Assembly: GCF_002807055.1 (NCBI RefSeq)
Contig: NZ_NIXN01000003.1
Location: forward strand, 124,001 to 188,000
DNA: 64,000 bases
Direction of reading: 5' to 3'
Source of the DNA: Confluentibacter citreus
GTDB taxonomy: Bacteria > Bacteroidota > Bacteroidia > Flavobacteriales > Flavobacteriaceae
In this document: positions 51,008 through 60,064 of the stretch, one piece after another
Layout of the letters: each line of letters opens with the position of its first letter
How positions within the stretch are numbered: the stretch's first letter is position 1
Notes under the pieces: generated by a model
Databases searched by the model: none
What the model was told of the DNA's origin: nothing
The model's input: only the letters and a program-made list of their open reading frames with translations
Made by a program: the position numbers and the translations under genes

Positions 51008-53827
51008 ATGAAGAATATTGCCTTAGAGCTTGAAAACATACTACCTGCCAGCAGAATCAAAACGCGTTACATCGATTTGGTGTCTTACGCCTCCGATGCT
51101 GGTTTTTATCATTTAGTGCCCAAAGCGGTGGTGCAACCCATCAACGAAGTTGAGATTATTGCCTTATTTCAATTTTCCCAAACATACAGCATTCCTTTAG
51201 TATTTCGTACGGGTGGCACCAGTTTATCCGGGCAATCCATTACCGATGGTATTTTAGTGGATTTAAGTCATTCTTGGAAACAGATTGCCGTGGAGAATAA
51301 TGGTGATACCGTGCGTGTACAACCGGGCATGACGGGTGCTATGGTGAACGCCCATTTAAAAAAATATGGTAAAAAAATCGGTCCCGATCCAGCGAGCATC
51401 AATGCCGCGATGATGGGTGGTATCGTCTCCAACAACTCCAGCGGCATGTGCTGTGGGGTGGCTTTAAATTCCTATCATACTGTTAAATATTTGCGATTTA
51501 TTTTGCCTAACGGAAACACCTATTCCACAGAAAATAAAGATGATTATAACAGATTTGAAACTGTTGAAAAAGATTTATTTAACAACTTAACCCATCTTCA
51601 ACAGACCGTTTTATCAAATACTGAACTGCATGATAAAATTCGTAAAAAATACTTGACCAAAAACACGGTCGGTTATTCGTTAAATGCGTTTATCGATTTT
51701 AAACATCCCTTGGATATCTTGGCACATTTGCTTATTGGCGCGGAAGGGACCTTAGCTTTTATTTCTGAAGTGGTTTTAAATACCGTTCCAGATTATAAGT
51801 TTAAATCCACTGCCCTGCTGTATTTCCATTCTATTTTTGATGCTTGCAAAGCCATCGTGCCTCTTAAAAATTCAGGTGCTATGATGGTGGAACTCATGGA
51901 CAGAGCCTCGCTAAGAGCGGTTGAAAATATGGAATCGATTCCCGATTTCGTAAAAACATTACCAGAATTCGCCGCTGCTTTACTCATCGAATATCAAGAA
52001 AACGATTTTGATGCATTGGACAACAAAGTCAATTATTTTTTAAGCACTACAGAGTATTTAAATTTAATCTTAACGCCTATTTTCACAAGTGTGCCTTATG
52101 AAATGGCTGCGTTGTGGAAAATCCGTAAAGGTTTATTTCCCGCTGTTGGTGCCGTGCGTGCTTCCGGAACGACGGTCATTTTAGAAGATGTCGCATTTCC
52201 TGTGGAGAAATTGGGCGATGCGATTGTGGATTTACATCTGCTTTTTAAAAAGCACCAGTATGACAATGCGATTATTTTCGGTCATGCCAAAGATGGTAAT
52301 ATCCACTTTGTGGTGACCCAATCTTTTAATAATGATTACGAAATCAATCGATACGACGCGTTTATTAAAGAGGTTGTGGAACTCGTGGTGACTAAATACG
52401 ATGGCACTTTAAAAGCAGAACACGGTACGGGTAGAAACATGGCACCTTTTGTGGAAACCGAATGGGGCGGTTTGGGTTACGAGATTATGAAAACCTTAAA
52501 GCATGCCGTTGACCCTCATAGACTTTTAAATCCGGGCGTGATTATTAATGATGATAAAAACACGCATTTAAAAAATTTAAAGGCCTTACCGACGGTGGAA
52601 CCTGAAGTGGATACCTGTATTGAATGTGGCTATTGCGAACATAAATGCCCCAGTAAAGATATCACCACCACACCAAGACGGCGCATTGTCGTTCGGCGCG
52701 CCTTAAAAACATTGGAACATCAAGGCGATACCGCGAATTACAATTTGCTAAAAGACCAATACCAATATGATGGTTTGGACACGTGTGCCGTAGATGGTTT
52801 ATGTGCGACCGCTTGCCCTGTGGATATCAATACAGGGGATTTGGTAAAACGGCTAAGAAGTGAAAACCACTCGACATTTGCTAATTCTGTGGCATTAACC
52901 ATTGCTAAAAATTTTGCGACCGTGCAATGGCTGATTAGATCGGCCATAAAATCCGGTACATTTATCAATAATGTCTTTGGAAAAAATTCGATGAGCAACC
53001 TAACCACGCAAATTAGAAAAGACATTCCAAACGCGCCATTATGGACGCCCCAAATAGCATCGCCACCCAGTTTATCGGCTATAGAATCACAGTCAACATC
53101 CAAACCAGATATTATCTATTTCCCATCCTGTATTTCTAGGGTTTTGGGTACGTATGAAGGCAAGGAAAAAAATAGTATGGAAACCTTTTTAAGTGTCTGT
53201 AAAAAAACAAACATCGCCGTTTCCGTTTTAAAGGATGTGAATAGCAGTTGTTGCGGACAACCATTTTCATCAAAAGGACATCAAGAGGCGTATCATTTTA
53301 CAGCCAATGCCATTATTGAAAAACTTTGGAACACCACCCAATTTGGCACCATTCCCGTAGTGATTGATGTCAGTTCGTGTGCCTATAGCTTGAAACAAAT
53401 GGGTGCTTCCTTAACTGCTGAAAACAAAGACAAATTAAAAAAACTACGGATTTTAGATACGGTCGCCTTTTTACACGATATGGTACTTCCCAAAAGCCAC
53501 GTGAAACAGTATAAAAATAGCATTGTGTTGCATTCGGTGTGTGCTTTGGAAAAATTAAAGATTGAAGATGCATTTACAAACCTTGCCAAACATTTTGCCA
53601 AAGAAGTTATTTTACCAAAAAATAATGGTTGCTGTGGCATGGCGGGCGATAGAGGATTTTTATTTCCAGAACTCACCACATCTGCCACCAACCATGAAGC
53701 CCAAGAACTCAATAACGTGGTTTGCGATGGCTATTATGCCTCTACCAAGACCTGCGAAATGGCGATGAGCCAAGCGGTAAATGCCAATTATGAATCTATT
53801 TTGTATTTGGTGGATGAATGTTTATAG
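51008..53827 (+). CDS. FAD-linked oxidase/Fe-S oxidoreductase fusion, D-lactate dehydrogenase-like
   Basis: A 939-aa fusion. The N-terminal PCMH-type FAD domain (about 35-265) has FRTGGTSLSGQS and GIVSNNSSGMCCG. The FAD-oxidase C domain (about 270-525) has FGHAKDGNIHFV and AEHGTGRNMAPFVE. Two ferredoxin-like 4Fe-4S motifs follow (CIECGYCEHKCPS about 538-550; CAVDGLCATACPVD about 597-610). Two CCG domains (about 695-930) have SSCCGQPF and NGCCGMAG. This GlcD+GlpC-like order fits D-lactate or D-2-hydroxyacid dehydrogenases of the Dld-II type. Substrate is inference. It could act with GlpD in respiratory oxidation of three-carbon compounds. Confidence 0.9.
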   Translation: MKNIALELENILPASRIKTRYIDLVSYASDAGFYHLVPKAVVQPINEVEIIALFQFSQTYSIPLVFRTGGTSLSGQSITDGILVDLSHSWKQIAVENNGDTVRVQPGMTGAMVNAHLKKYGKKIGPDPASINAAMMGGIVSNNSSGMCCGVALNSYHTVKYLRFILPNGNTYSTENKDDYNRFETVEKDLFNNLTHLQQTVLSNTELHDKIRKKYLTKNTVGYSLNAFIDFKHPLDILAHLLIGAEGTLAFISEVVLNTVPDYKFKSTALLYFHSIFDACKAIVPLKNSGAMMVELMDRASLRAVENMESIPDFVKTLPEFAAALLIEYQENDFDALDNKVNYFLSTTEYLNLILTPIFTSVPYEMAALWKIRKGLFPAVGAVRASGTTVILEDVAFPVEKLGDAIVDLHLLFKKHQYDNAIIFGHAKDGNIHFVVTQSFNNDYEINRYDAFIKEVVELVVTKYDGTLKAEHGTGRNMAPFVETEWGGLGYEIMKTLKHAVDPHRLLNPGVIINDDKNTHLKNLKALPTVEPEVDTCIECGYCEHKCPSKDITTTPRRRIVVRRALKTLEHQGDTANYNLLKDQYQYDGLDTCAVDGLCATACPVDINTGDLVKRLRSENHSTFANSVALTIAKNFATVQWLIRSAIKSGTFINNVFGKNSMSNLTTQIRKDIPNAPLWTPQIASPPSLSAIESQSTSKPDIIYFPSCISRVLGTYEGKEKNSMETFLSVCKKTNIAVSVLKDVNSSCCGQPFSSKGHQEAYHFTANAIIEKLWNTTQFGTIPVVIDVSSCAYSLKQMGASLTAENKDKLKKLRILDTVAFLHDMVLPKSHVKQYKNSIVLHSVCALEKLKIEDAFTNLAKHFAKEVILPKNNGCCGMAGDRGFLFPELTTSATNHEAQELNNVVCDGYYASTKTCEMAMSQAVNANYESILYLVDECL

Positions 53828-53860
53828 GTTGGTTTGATTTTGTAAAGTTTTTCAGCTATC

Positions 53861-53871
53861 TTCGTTTAACG
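53861..53871 (+). repeat. Left flank TTCGTTTAACG of the 1074-aa gene
   Basis: An 11-mer that recurs inverted as CGTTAAACGAA at 57328-57338, on the other side of the accessory gene. The pair encloses 3.48 kb holding just that gene. Confidence 0.55.
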
Positions 53872-53983
53872 TCTGATATAAAGCATTAAAACGGTTTCGC
53901 ATCATTAAAGTTAGGCGTAATTATCTTTAGAGGTAACATTCAACTGAATATAACAATAACAATCTCTTAAAAAAACGTAGATA

Positions 53984-56900
53984 ATGGCGCTGATAGAAGG
54001 ATTAGCAAATTTTGGAATTAGCCTAGGTGCAGGAATTGTAATTGAAGGAAGAAAACTTTTTATCAGTCAAGAAGTTCAAAAACAAATAAATCAAGCATTT
54101 GAAGATGCTCTAAAAGAATTTTGTTCAAATCCTGACATTTTAAAAACTGAAAAAGAAAAAATTAAAAAAGTATTCGAAACAGCTTCAAAACTTCCAAATT
54201 CGGATTTACGGAATAAAGAAATAACAGGAGATTATTCAAAATTTTTCAAAATTTTTGAGTTAGAAGTAGTAAAACATGATTCTGCTTATAAGTATCTAAA
54301 GGAAATCCGGGATGAAACGCGATATCAAGAGATACTTACAGAATTCAAAACAGCAATAGAAACAATTAAAGATGAAATTAGGAGAAATAGTTCATCTGAA
54401 TTAGAGCTTGAATATAAGAGACAAATTGAACAATATAAATCCAACCTTGAATCTTTTAAACCAAAAACAGCATTTTCTAATTTGAAAGCCCTAGAAGATA
54501 GCTTTGAAAACTATAATTTCATACCAACAGATGTTATGAAATCTAGCTTAGAGGTATTAAAAGGAAGGTGTTTGGAATATATGCCAGAACATATTAACGA
54601 ATGGCAAAAAGCATACATAAGAGCTTATAAACTGAATAATAAATCTAGAGAAAATTTAGAAAATGCTTGTTATGCTTATTATAGATTAGATGAATTTGCC
54701 AAAGCTGATCAATTAGCAGATAAAATATTAAACTTAGACGAATATAATTCAAAGGCATGGGCTGTAAAAAGCCTTATTAAAGATAGTGAAAAACTATGTG
54801 AGATTTTGAGTAATGTACCCAAGATTGTTATAGACGACTATAAATTTAAAGCTCTAATTCATTCACGTAGCGTAGAAAAGCAGAAATATGTAGACTTAGC
54901 TGAAGCTTTTTCTAAATATAATATTATTGTAGACATTACTGAATTCAATGGGCAACCTACGACATTTGAAAATTTTAGAGATGTTGCATATTTGGTCAAT
55001 TGTGCAAGCGTAAAACTAATGGGTTTATTCATAAGTTTTAATGAATCTATCAAATTACCTTTGAGTGTTTTAGAACCAATTTTTGAAATACAACAAAGTT
55101 ATCTCAAAGCTATTAATAATTCTGAAATTCAAGGTAATCACAGTGCACTTAGATTTCTACATTCATATCTTCAATTCTTAATGGAAGGAGAAAAAGATTA
55201 TGTATATAAAATGAAAGAGCACTATACTCAATCTGATAAAAAAGAATCATACTATACACTAGTTTTAGCAAATTCACTTCATTTAATTGGAGATATAAAA
55301 GATGCAATTAAAATAATTTCTGAATCGGAAGAACAAACATTAGAAATTTTGACATTAAAAATGATTTGTTATTCAAAACTAGATGAAATTGAAAACTTTA
55401 TCGTAACGGCAAAGGAATTCTTAAAAGGAATTAAGGATGTTAAACATCATTTAGTACACATGTTTCTTATTGCTGAATTATTATATGAATCTAATTTAAA
55501 TTCTCGTATTTCAATTGATGAATATATCAAAGATAAAAACTTCGATAATAATGATTTAAAGAATCTTTTAATAGAAACGCTAAAAGTATTCAAAGGTGAA
55601 AATGAATCTGAAACAATTCAAAATCTAAATGAGATTTGGGCGAGTGGGAGCATTTCTGAAGTTTATATGCAATCAACCTTAGCAAGAACATTCCTATTGC
55701 TAAAGGAGTATTCGAAATCAATTGAAGTTTACAAGGAATTTTTAGATTATGATAAAGAGTCTATTGATTTATTCAGATATATTCAAGCGCTTTATTTGTC
55801 AAAATCTAACAATTCTGAATTAATTAAATTATTAAAGAATTGGCGTGTTAATTTTTCTTTTAATTCGAGAATTATTCAACTTGAAGTTGAATTAAAAAGA
55901 CAACTATTTGAGTCGCTAGAAGTAATAGAGATTTGCGAATTTTATTTTAATAAAGACGAATCCGATGAATTTATAATTACAAATTATGCTATAGCTTTGA
56001 ATGAGATTGATGACGCTTCAAATGAACAGTTCAAAAAACTTTATGAGCTGGCTGAAAAAATTGAATTCAACAATTCTACAAATGCTATGGCAATCGCAGA
56101 AATCCTTATTCAAAACAAATATCAAAAAGAGGGTTTAGAGTTGTATTACAGACAAGCTCTAGATGAATCGAATTCTCAAGCGAGAATGGGATATTTCATG
56201 GCCTGTGTAAAATGTCCAGATGAAATTATAAAAGAGTTTGATTCAATTAAAAAAGGTCACTTTGTTAAGTATGAAAATAATGGTAAAATATCGTTTGTTG
56301 AAATATCAGATAAAAACAAAAAATTTAATCAATTAATAGGTAAAAAAGTTGGAGATATAGTTACTTTCCCTAGTGATTTTGGGAATTCAAATAAAAGCAT
56401 TGTTGTTAAACGCATAATGAATAAATACCTTTCCCTTCATGATGAAATAATTGAAGAAGTCAATAACAAAGACCCATTCAGCCAAATTCCTATGGAATCT
56501 TTTAATATAGAAGAGGATCTTAAACAAGGAAGCTTATTAGATTTTTTAAGTGAGCTAACTAGAAAACGTGATTATGATCCACATAAATTAATAAATGAAT
56601 ACTATTCAGAAAAACTATCATTTACAGAACTTGTTGAAGGAGAATATTCCAAACACTTTATAAAAGCATATTACAATTTAGAATATGATAGAGAGGGATT
56701 AATTCAATACACTCAAACTTCTTATCCAGTTCTAAACCTTTATAGGTATGAGCATTTTATACTTGATTTCACTTCACTTTTAAGGCTATTTGAATTAACT
56801 AAAAATAAAAAAGTAAAATTCAATAAAAAATTTACGCTTACGACCAGCACTAAATCTATGATTAAAGCATTTTCTAAAGATTTTATTGGTCATTTTGGAA

Positions 56901-57208
56901 ATCAATATGTTTTGAGTGGTGAATTTTATAATGAACTTCTTGATTGGATAAAAACTAATTGTGATTTGAAAATGGCTACCTCTAAATTAGATTTGATTAA
57001 CGCTCTTCCTGAGCCAGCGAGAGGCAATCCAGTATTTGAATTATTAATTGACACAATAGCTTTAACACAAGAATTAACTAATTCTTTACTTATAAGTGAT
57101 GATACTATAATGTTGAAATTCTACCCAATAAATAGTGGTAAAATTTTAGGAACATCTACTTTTTGTCTTAAAGCTAGTGTTGATGGTTTATTTAGTGAGG
57201 AGAAATAA
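53984..57208 (+). CDS. TPR protein with GreA/B C-terminal-like and PIN-like domains
   Basis: A 1074-aa protein I do not recognise by name. The N-terminus (about 1-150) has a short hydrophobic start (LIEGLANFGISLGAGIVIEG) and a charged helical region (VQKQINQAFEDALKEF). About 195-750 is helical-repeat (TPR-like), for example NACYAYYRLDEFAKADQLAD. About 755-840 has KKVGDIVTFPSDFG and VVKRIMNKYLSLHDEII, resembling the GreA/GreB C-terminal domain. About 920-1060 looks PIN-like: FILDFTSLLRLFEL at strand 1 (Asp about 929) and SLLISDDTIMLKFY at strand 4 (Asp about 1036-1037), but the middle acidic residue is not evident. The gene is markedly AT-rich, stands alone and has cassette-like flanks. A conflict or defence role is inference. 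Confidence 0.72.
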   Translation: MALIEGLANFGISLGAGIVIEGRKLFISQEVQKQINQAFEDALKEFCSNPDILKTEKEKIKKVFETASKLPNSDLRNKEITGDYSKFFKIFELEVVKHDSAYKYLKEIRDETRYQEILTEFKTAIETIKDEIRRNSSSELELEYKRQIEQYKSNLESFKPKTAFSNLKALEDSFENYNFIPTDVMKSSLEVLKGRCLEYMPEHINEWQKAYIRAYKLNNKSRENLENACYAYYRLDEFAKADQLADKILNLDEYNSKAWAVKSLIKDSEKLCEILSNVPKIVIDDYKFKALIHSRSVEKQKYVDLAEAFSKYNIIVDITEFNGQPTTFENFRDVAYLVNCASVKLMGLFISFNESIKLPLSVLEPIFEIQQSYLKAINNSEIQGNHSALRFLHSYLQFLMEGEKDYVYKMKEHYTQSDKKESYYTLVLANSLHLIGDIKDAIKIISESEEQTLEILTLKMICYSKLDEIENFIVTAKEFLKGIKDVKHHLVHMFLIAELLYESNLNSRISIDEYIKDKNFDNNDLKNLLIETLKVFKGENESETIQNLNEIWASGSISEVYMQSTLARTFLLLKEYSKSIEVYKEFLDYDKESIDLFRYIQALYLSKSNNSELIKLLKNWRVNFSFNSRIIQLEVELKRQLFESLEVIEICEFYFNKDESDEFIITNYAIALNEIDDASNEQFKKLYELAEKIEFNNSTNAMAIAEILIQNKYQKEGLELYYRQALDESNSQARMGYFMACVKCPDEIIKEFDSIKKGHFVKYENNGKISFVEISDKNKKFNQLIGKKVGDIVTFPSDFGNSNKSIVVKRIMNKYLSLHDEIIEEVNNKDPFSQIPMESFNIEEDLKQGSLLDFLSELTRKRDYDPHKLINEYYSEKLSFTELVEGEYSKHFIKAYYNLEYDREGLIQYTQTSYPVLNLYRYEHFILDFTSLLRLFELTKNKKVKFNKKFTLTTSTKSMIKAFSKDFIGHFGNQYVLSGEFYNELLDWIKTNCDLKMATSKLDLINALPEPARGNPVFELLIDTIALTQELTNSLLISDDTIMLKFYPINSGKILGTSTFCLKASVDGLFSEEK

Positions 57209-57340
57209 AAACGTCGTGTATAATTAATTGCTTAGTTCTAGTCTACTTACGAAAATTCTCGGATTTTCTATTCGGTTTTTATTTGCTAAATTAGGTGCTT
57301 AACCACACAACTAATCTTACACAAATACGTTAAACGAACC
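57209..57340 (+). other. Cassette-tail-like sequence after the accessory gene
   Basis: It begins ACGTCGTGTATAATTAATTG, then has a GAAAAT/ATTTTC hairpin (57251-57268), then TTTTTATTTGCTAAATTAGG and the inverted flank CGTTAAACGAA (57328-57338). I associate this combination with 3' tails of lone accessory genes in Flavobacteriaceae, from memory only. It may be an attachment or recombination remnant. Confidence 0.45.
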
Positions 57341-57357
57341 AATAAAATTAATCCAAT

Positions 57358-58668
57358 TTATTTATTGTCAACAACCTCACCATACAAATCAAAGTCAGCA
57401 GCATCCGTAATTTTTACCGTAGTAAATTCACCCGTTTTTAAATAGATTTTACTGGCATCAATAAGCACTTCGTTATCAACGTCGGGCGAATCAAATTCCG
57501 TTCTCCCCACAAAATAACCGCCTTCTTTTCTATCAATAACCACTTTAAAGGTGTTGCCTATTTTTTCTTGGTTCAATTCCCAAGAAATCTGCGATTGCAG
57601 TTCCATAATTTCGTTGGCACGTTGTTGCTTCACATCTTCTGGCACATCATCTTCTAAATTATAGGCATGGGTGTTTTCTTCGTGACTGTATGTAAAACAG
57701 CCCAAACGCTCAAAACGCATCTCCTTAACCCATTGTTTGAGGGTTTGGTAATCGTCTTCGGTTTCACCCGGATAGCCCACAATCAAGGTGGTTCTAATCG
57801 TCATATTAGGCACAGCGGCTCTAAAATCCTTGATCAACTGCGTGGTTTTTTCCTTTGTGGTGCCACGACGCATGCTTTTTAAAACACTATCAGAAATATG
57901 TTGCAAGGGAATGTCCAAATAATGACATATTTTCGGTTCACGCTTCATGACTTCCAACACATCCATAGGAAACCCCGTTGGAAAGGCATAATGCAAACGA
58001 ATCCATTCAATACCATCTACTTTTACCAAGGCCTCCAAAAGTTCGGCAAGGTTGCGTTTTTTATATAAATCCAACCCATAATAAGTTAAATCCTGGGCGA
58101 TTAAAATAAGTTCTTTAACACCTTTGGCAGCTAGTTTTTCAGCTTCGGTCACCAAATCTTCAATCGGCGTACTTTTGTGTTTGCCACGCATTAACGGAAT
58201 GGCACAAAAACTACATGGGCGATCGCAACCTTCGGCAATTTTTAAATAGGCATAATTTTTTGGCGTGGTGGTTAAACGCTCACCAATGAGTTCGTGTTTA
58301 TAGTCGGCACCCAAAGCTTTCAGTAATCCGGGAAGCTCGGTGGTACCAAAATATTCGTCCACATTCGGGATTTCCTTTAACAAATCCGGTTTGTAACGTT
58401 CACTCAAACAACCCGTAACAAACACTTTATCCACGTCGCCATCTTCCTTTTTTTGAACGTATTCCAAAATGGTGTTGATGCTTTCTTCCTTGGCATTATT
58501 GATAAATCCGCAGGTATTAATCACCACGATATTCCCCTCTTGTTCATGAACCACATCTTTTCCGCTGGCTTTTAATTGCCCCATGAGCACCTCGCTATCG
58601 TAAACATTTTTACTACAGCCAAGGGTTACTATATTAATTCGGTTTTTCTTAAGAGATTTTGTACGCAT
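57358..58668 (-). CDS. rimO: Ribosomal protein S12 methylthiotransferase
   Basis: A radical-SAM enzyme of 436 aa that methylthiolates an Asp of ribosomal protein S12. The UPF0004 domain has TLGCSKNVYDSEVLMGQL with its first cluster Cys, plus NTCGFI and GCLSERY with the other two. The radical-SAM CxxxCxxC is in EGCDRPCSFCAIPLMRGKHK (about 146-165). A C-terminal TRAM domain closes it. SKN and the CSFCAIPLMRG block fit RimO better than MiaB. Located near ftsY as in related genomes. Confidence 0.95.
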   Translation of the reverse strand: MRTKSLKKNRINIVTLGCSKNVYDSEVLMGQLKASGKDVVHEQEGNIVVINTCGFINNAKEESINTILEYVQKKEDGDVDKVFVTGCLSERYKPDLLKEIPNVDEYFGTTELPGLLKALGADYKHELIGERLTTTPKNYAYLKIAEGCDRPCSFCAIPLMRGKHKSTPIEDLVTEAEKLAAKGVKELILIAQDLTYYGLDLYKKRNLAELLEALVKVDGIEWIRLHYAFPTGFPMDVLEVMKREPKICHYLDIPLQHISDSVLKSMRRGTTKEKTTQLIKDFRAAVPNMTIRTTLIVGYPGETEDDYQTLKQWVKEMRFERLGCFTYSHEENTHAYNLEDDVPEDVKQQRANEIMELQSQISWELNQEKIGNTFKVVIDRKEGGYFVGRTEFDSPDVDNEVLIDASKIYLKTGEFTTVKITDAADFDLYGEVVDNK

Positions 58669-58699
58669 GCCTTTTTTGAATAAGGGTGCAAAGATAGGG

Positions 58700-58860
58700 A
58701 ATGATTTACGATTTACGATATACGATTTATGATTTACGAATTTTGGTTTAGGGTTGTTAGGTGTTGGGTCGTTTGTGTTGATTTGTTTAATCGTTTAATC
58801 GTTTAGTGGAAGTAACTTTTAACTTTTAACTTCTAACTCTTAACTTTTTAACCATATAAC
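58700..58860. repeat. Degenerate short-word tandem repeats
   Basis: GATTTACGA-type words repeat four to five times (58705-58740), then TTTAATCG words (58786-58803), then TAACTTTTAACTT-type words (58811-58850). No gene is inside. Similar word repeats occur at 5306-5400 and 8640-8670, also between genes. Confidence 0.6.
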
Positions 58861-58915
58861 TATTTATTATTAAACCTTTTATATATTTGATAGCGTAAAA
58901 CCCAAAACCTACATT

Positions 58916-59989
58916 ATGAAAAAGTGGCCCATCTTTATCATACTTACTATTGGATTATTTTTTGGATGTTCAAACAATGATAATCCTCCAAATCCAACAA
59001 CCGACGAGCTTTATTTTCCACCCATCAATTCCAATGCTTGGGAAACGGTTTCTGTTTCGGATTTAGGTTGGGATGCTAGTGCGCTTCAGCCTCTTTTAGA
59101 TTATTTGGAAGAGAAAAACACCAAAGGTTTTATAATGCTTTATAATGGAAAAATTGTTGTTGAAAATTATTTTAACGGACACAGCGCAACAGCGTCTTGG
59201 TATTGGGCGAGTGCAGGAAAAACATTAACCTCAACAGTTTCGGGAATAGCACAAGAAGAAGGCTTGATAAACATCAACAATAAAGTATCGGATTATTTAG
59301 GAACCGGTTGGACGAGTGCTCCTTTAGATAAAGAAAACTTGATTACCTGCAAAAACCTGCTTTCAATGACTTCTGGCTTAGACGATACATTAGGGGATGA
59401 TGTGTCTCCTGAAAACCTACACTATAAAGCCGATGCGGGGACTCGTTGGGCCTACCATAATGTGTATGTAAAGATGCAAGATGTGGTGGTGGCCGCCAGC
59501 AATCAAACTTGGAACAGTTATTTTAACACGAAATTGAGAGACAAAATTGGTATGACGGGACTTTGGACCAATTTAGATAATTTAAATGTGTACTGGAGCA
59601 ATACCAAAAGTATGGCGCGTTTTGGCTTGATGATTTATGCCAAAGGCAAATGGGAAAACACACAAATTGTTCCAGAAAGTTTTTTAAATGAAGCCACTAC
59701 AACGTCACAAAATATCAATCAATCTTATGGTTATTTATGGTGGCTGAATGGGAAATCGAGCTTTCATTTACCACAATCCCAATTGCAATTTAATGGTACG
59801 TTAATCCATTATGGACCCGCTGATATGTACGCCGCTTTGGGTAAAAATGACCAGAAAATTTATGTGGTGCCAAGCAAAAAACTGGTTGTGGTAAGAATGG
59901 GCGAGGTTGCCAATCCGTTGAATCCCACTTTCGGTTTATCTGGTTTTGATGATGAATTATGGATAAAAATTGATGATTTGATGGATTGA
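58916..59989 (+). CDS. Serine hydrolase, class C beta-lactamase-like lipoprotein
   Basis: A 357-aa lipoprotein (lipobox FFGC, Cys 18) of the beta-lactamase/PBP (S12) family. The SxxK is S99-A-G-K102 in WYWASAGKTLTS. A YxN-like motif is in WAYHNVYVKM, and HYG in LIHYGPADMYAALG stands for the third motif. The family includes esterases and D-aminopeptidases; the substrate is open. It is inserted between rimO and ftsY on the opposite strand. The gene starts after a stretch of degenerate repeats. Confidence 0.88.
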   Translation: MKKWPIFIILTIGLFFGCSNNDNPPNPTTDELYFPPINSNAWETVSVSDLGWDASALQPLLDYLEEKNTKGFIMLYNGKIVVENYFNGHSATASWYWASAGKTLTSTVSGIAQEEGLININNKVSDYLGTGWTSAPLDKENLITCKNLLSMTSGLDDTLGDDVSPENLHYKADAGTRWAYHNVYVKMQDVVVAASNQTWNSYFNTKLRDKIGMTGLWTNLDNLNVYWSNTKSMARFGLMIYAKGKWENTQIVPESFLNEATTTSQNINQSYGYLWWLNGKSSFHLPQSQLQFNGTLIHYGPADMYAALGKNDQKIYVVPSKKLVVVRMGEVANPLNPTFGLSGFDDELWIKIDDLMD

Positions 59990-60013
59990 ATCTAGATGCC
60001 TTATTAATGTAGA

Positions 60014-60031
60014 TTCCTGCCTACGCAGGAA
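60014..60031. repeat. TTCCTGC/GCAGGAA hairpin
   Basis: TTCCTGC (60014-60020) and GCAGGAA (60025-60031) flank CTAC. It lies between the convergent serine hydrolase and ftsY genes and resembles another dispersed palindrome. No T run follows, so terminator function is doubtful. Confidence 0.5.
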
Positions 60032-60064
60032 ATCGAAGATTCGACGAAGTCAATAACAGAGTAC

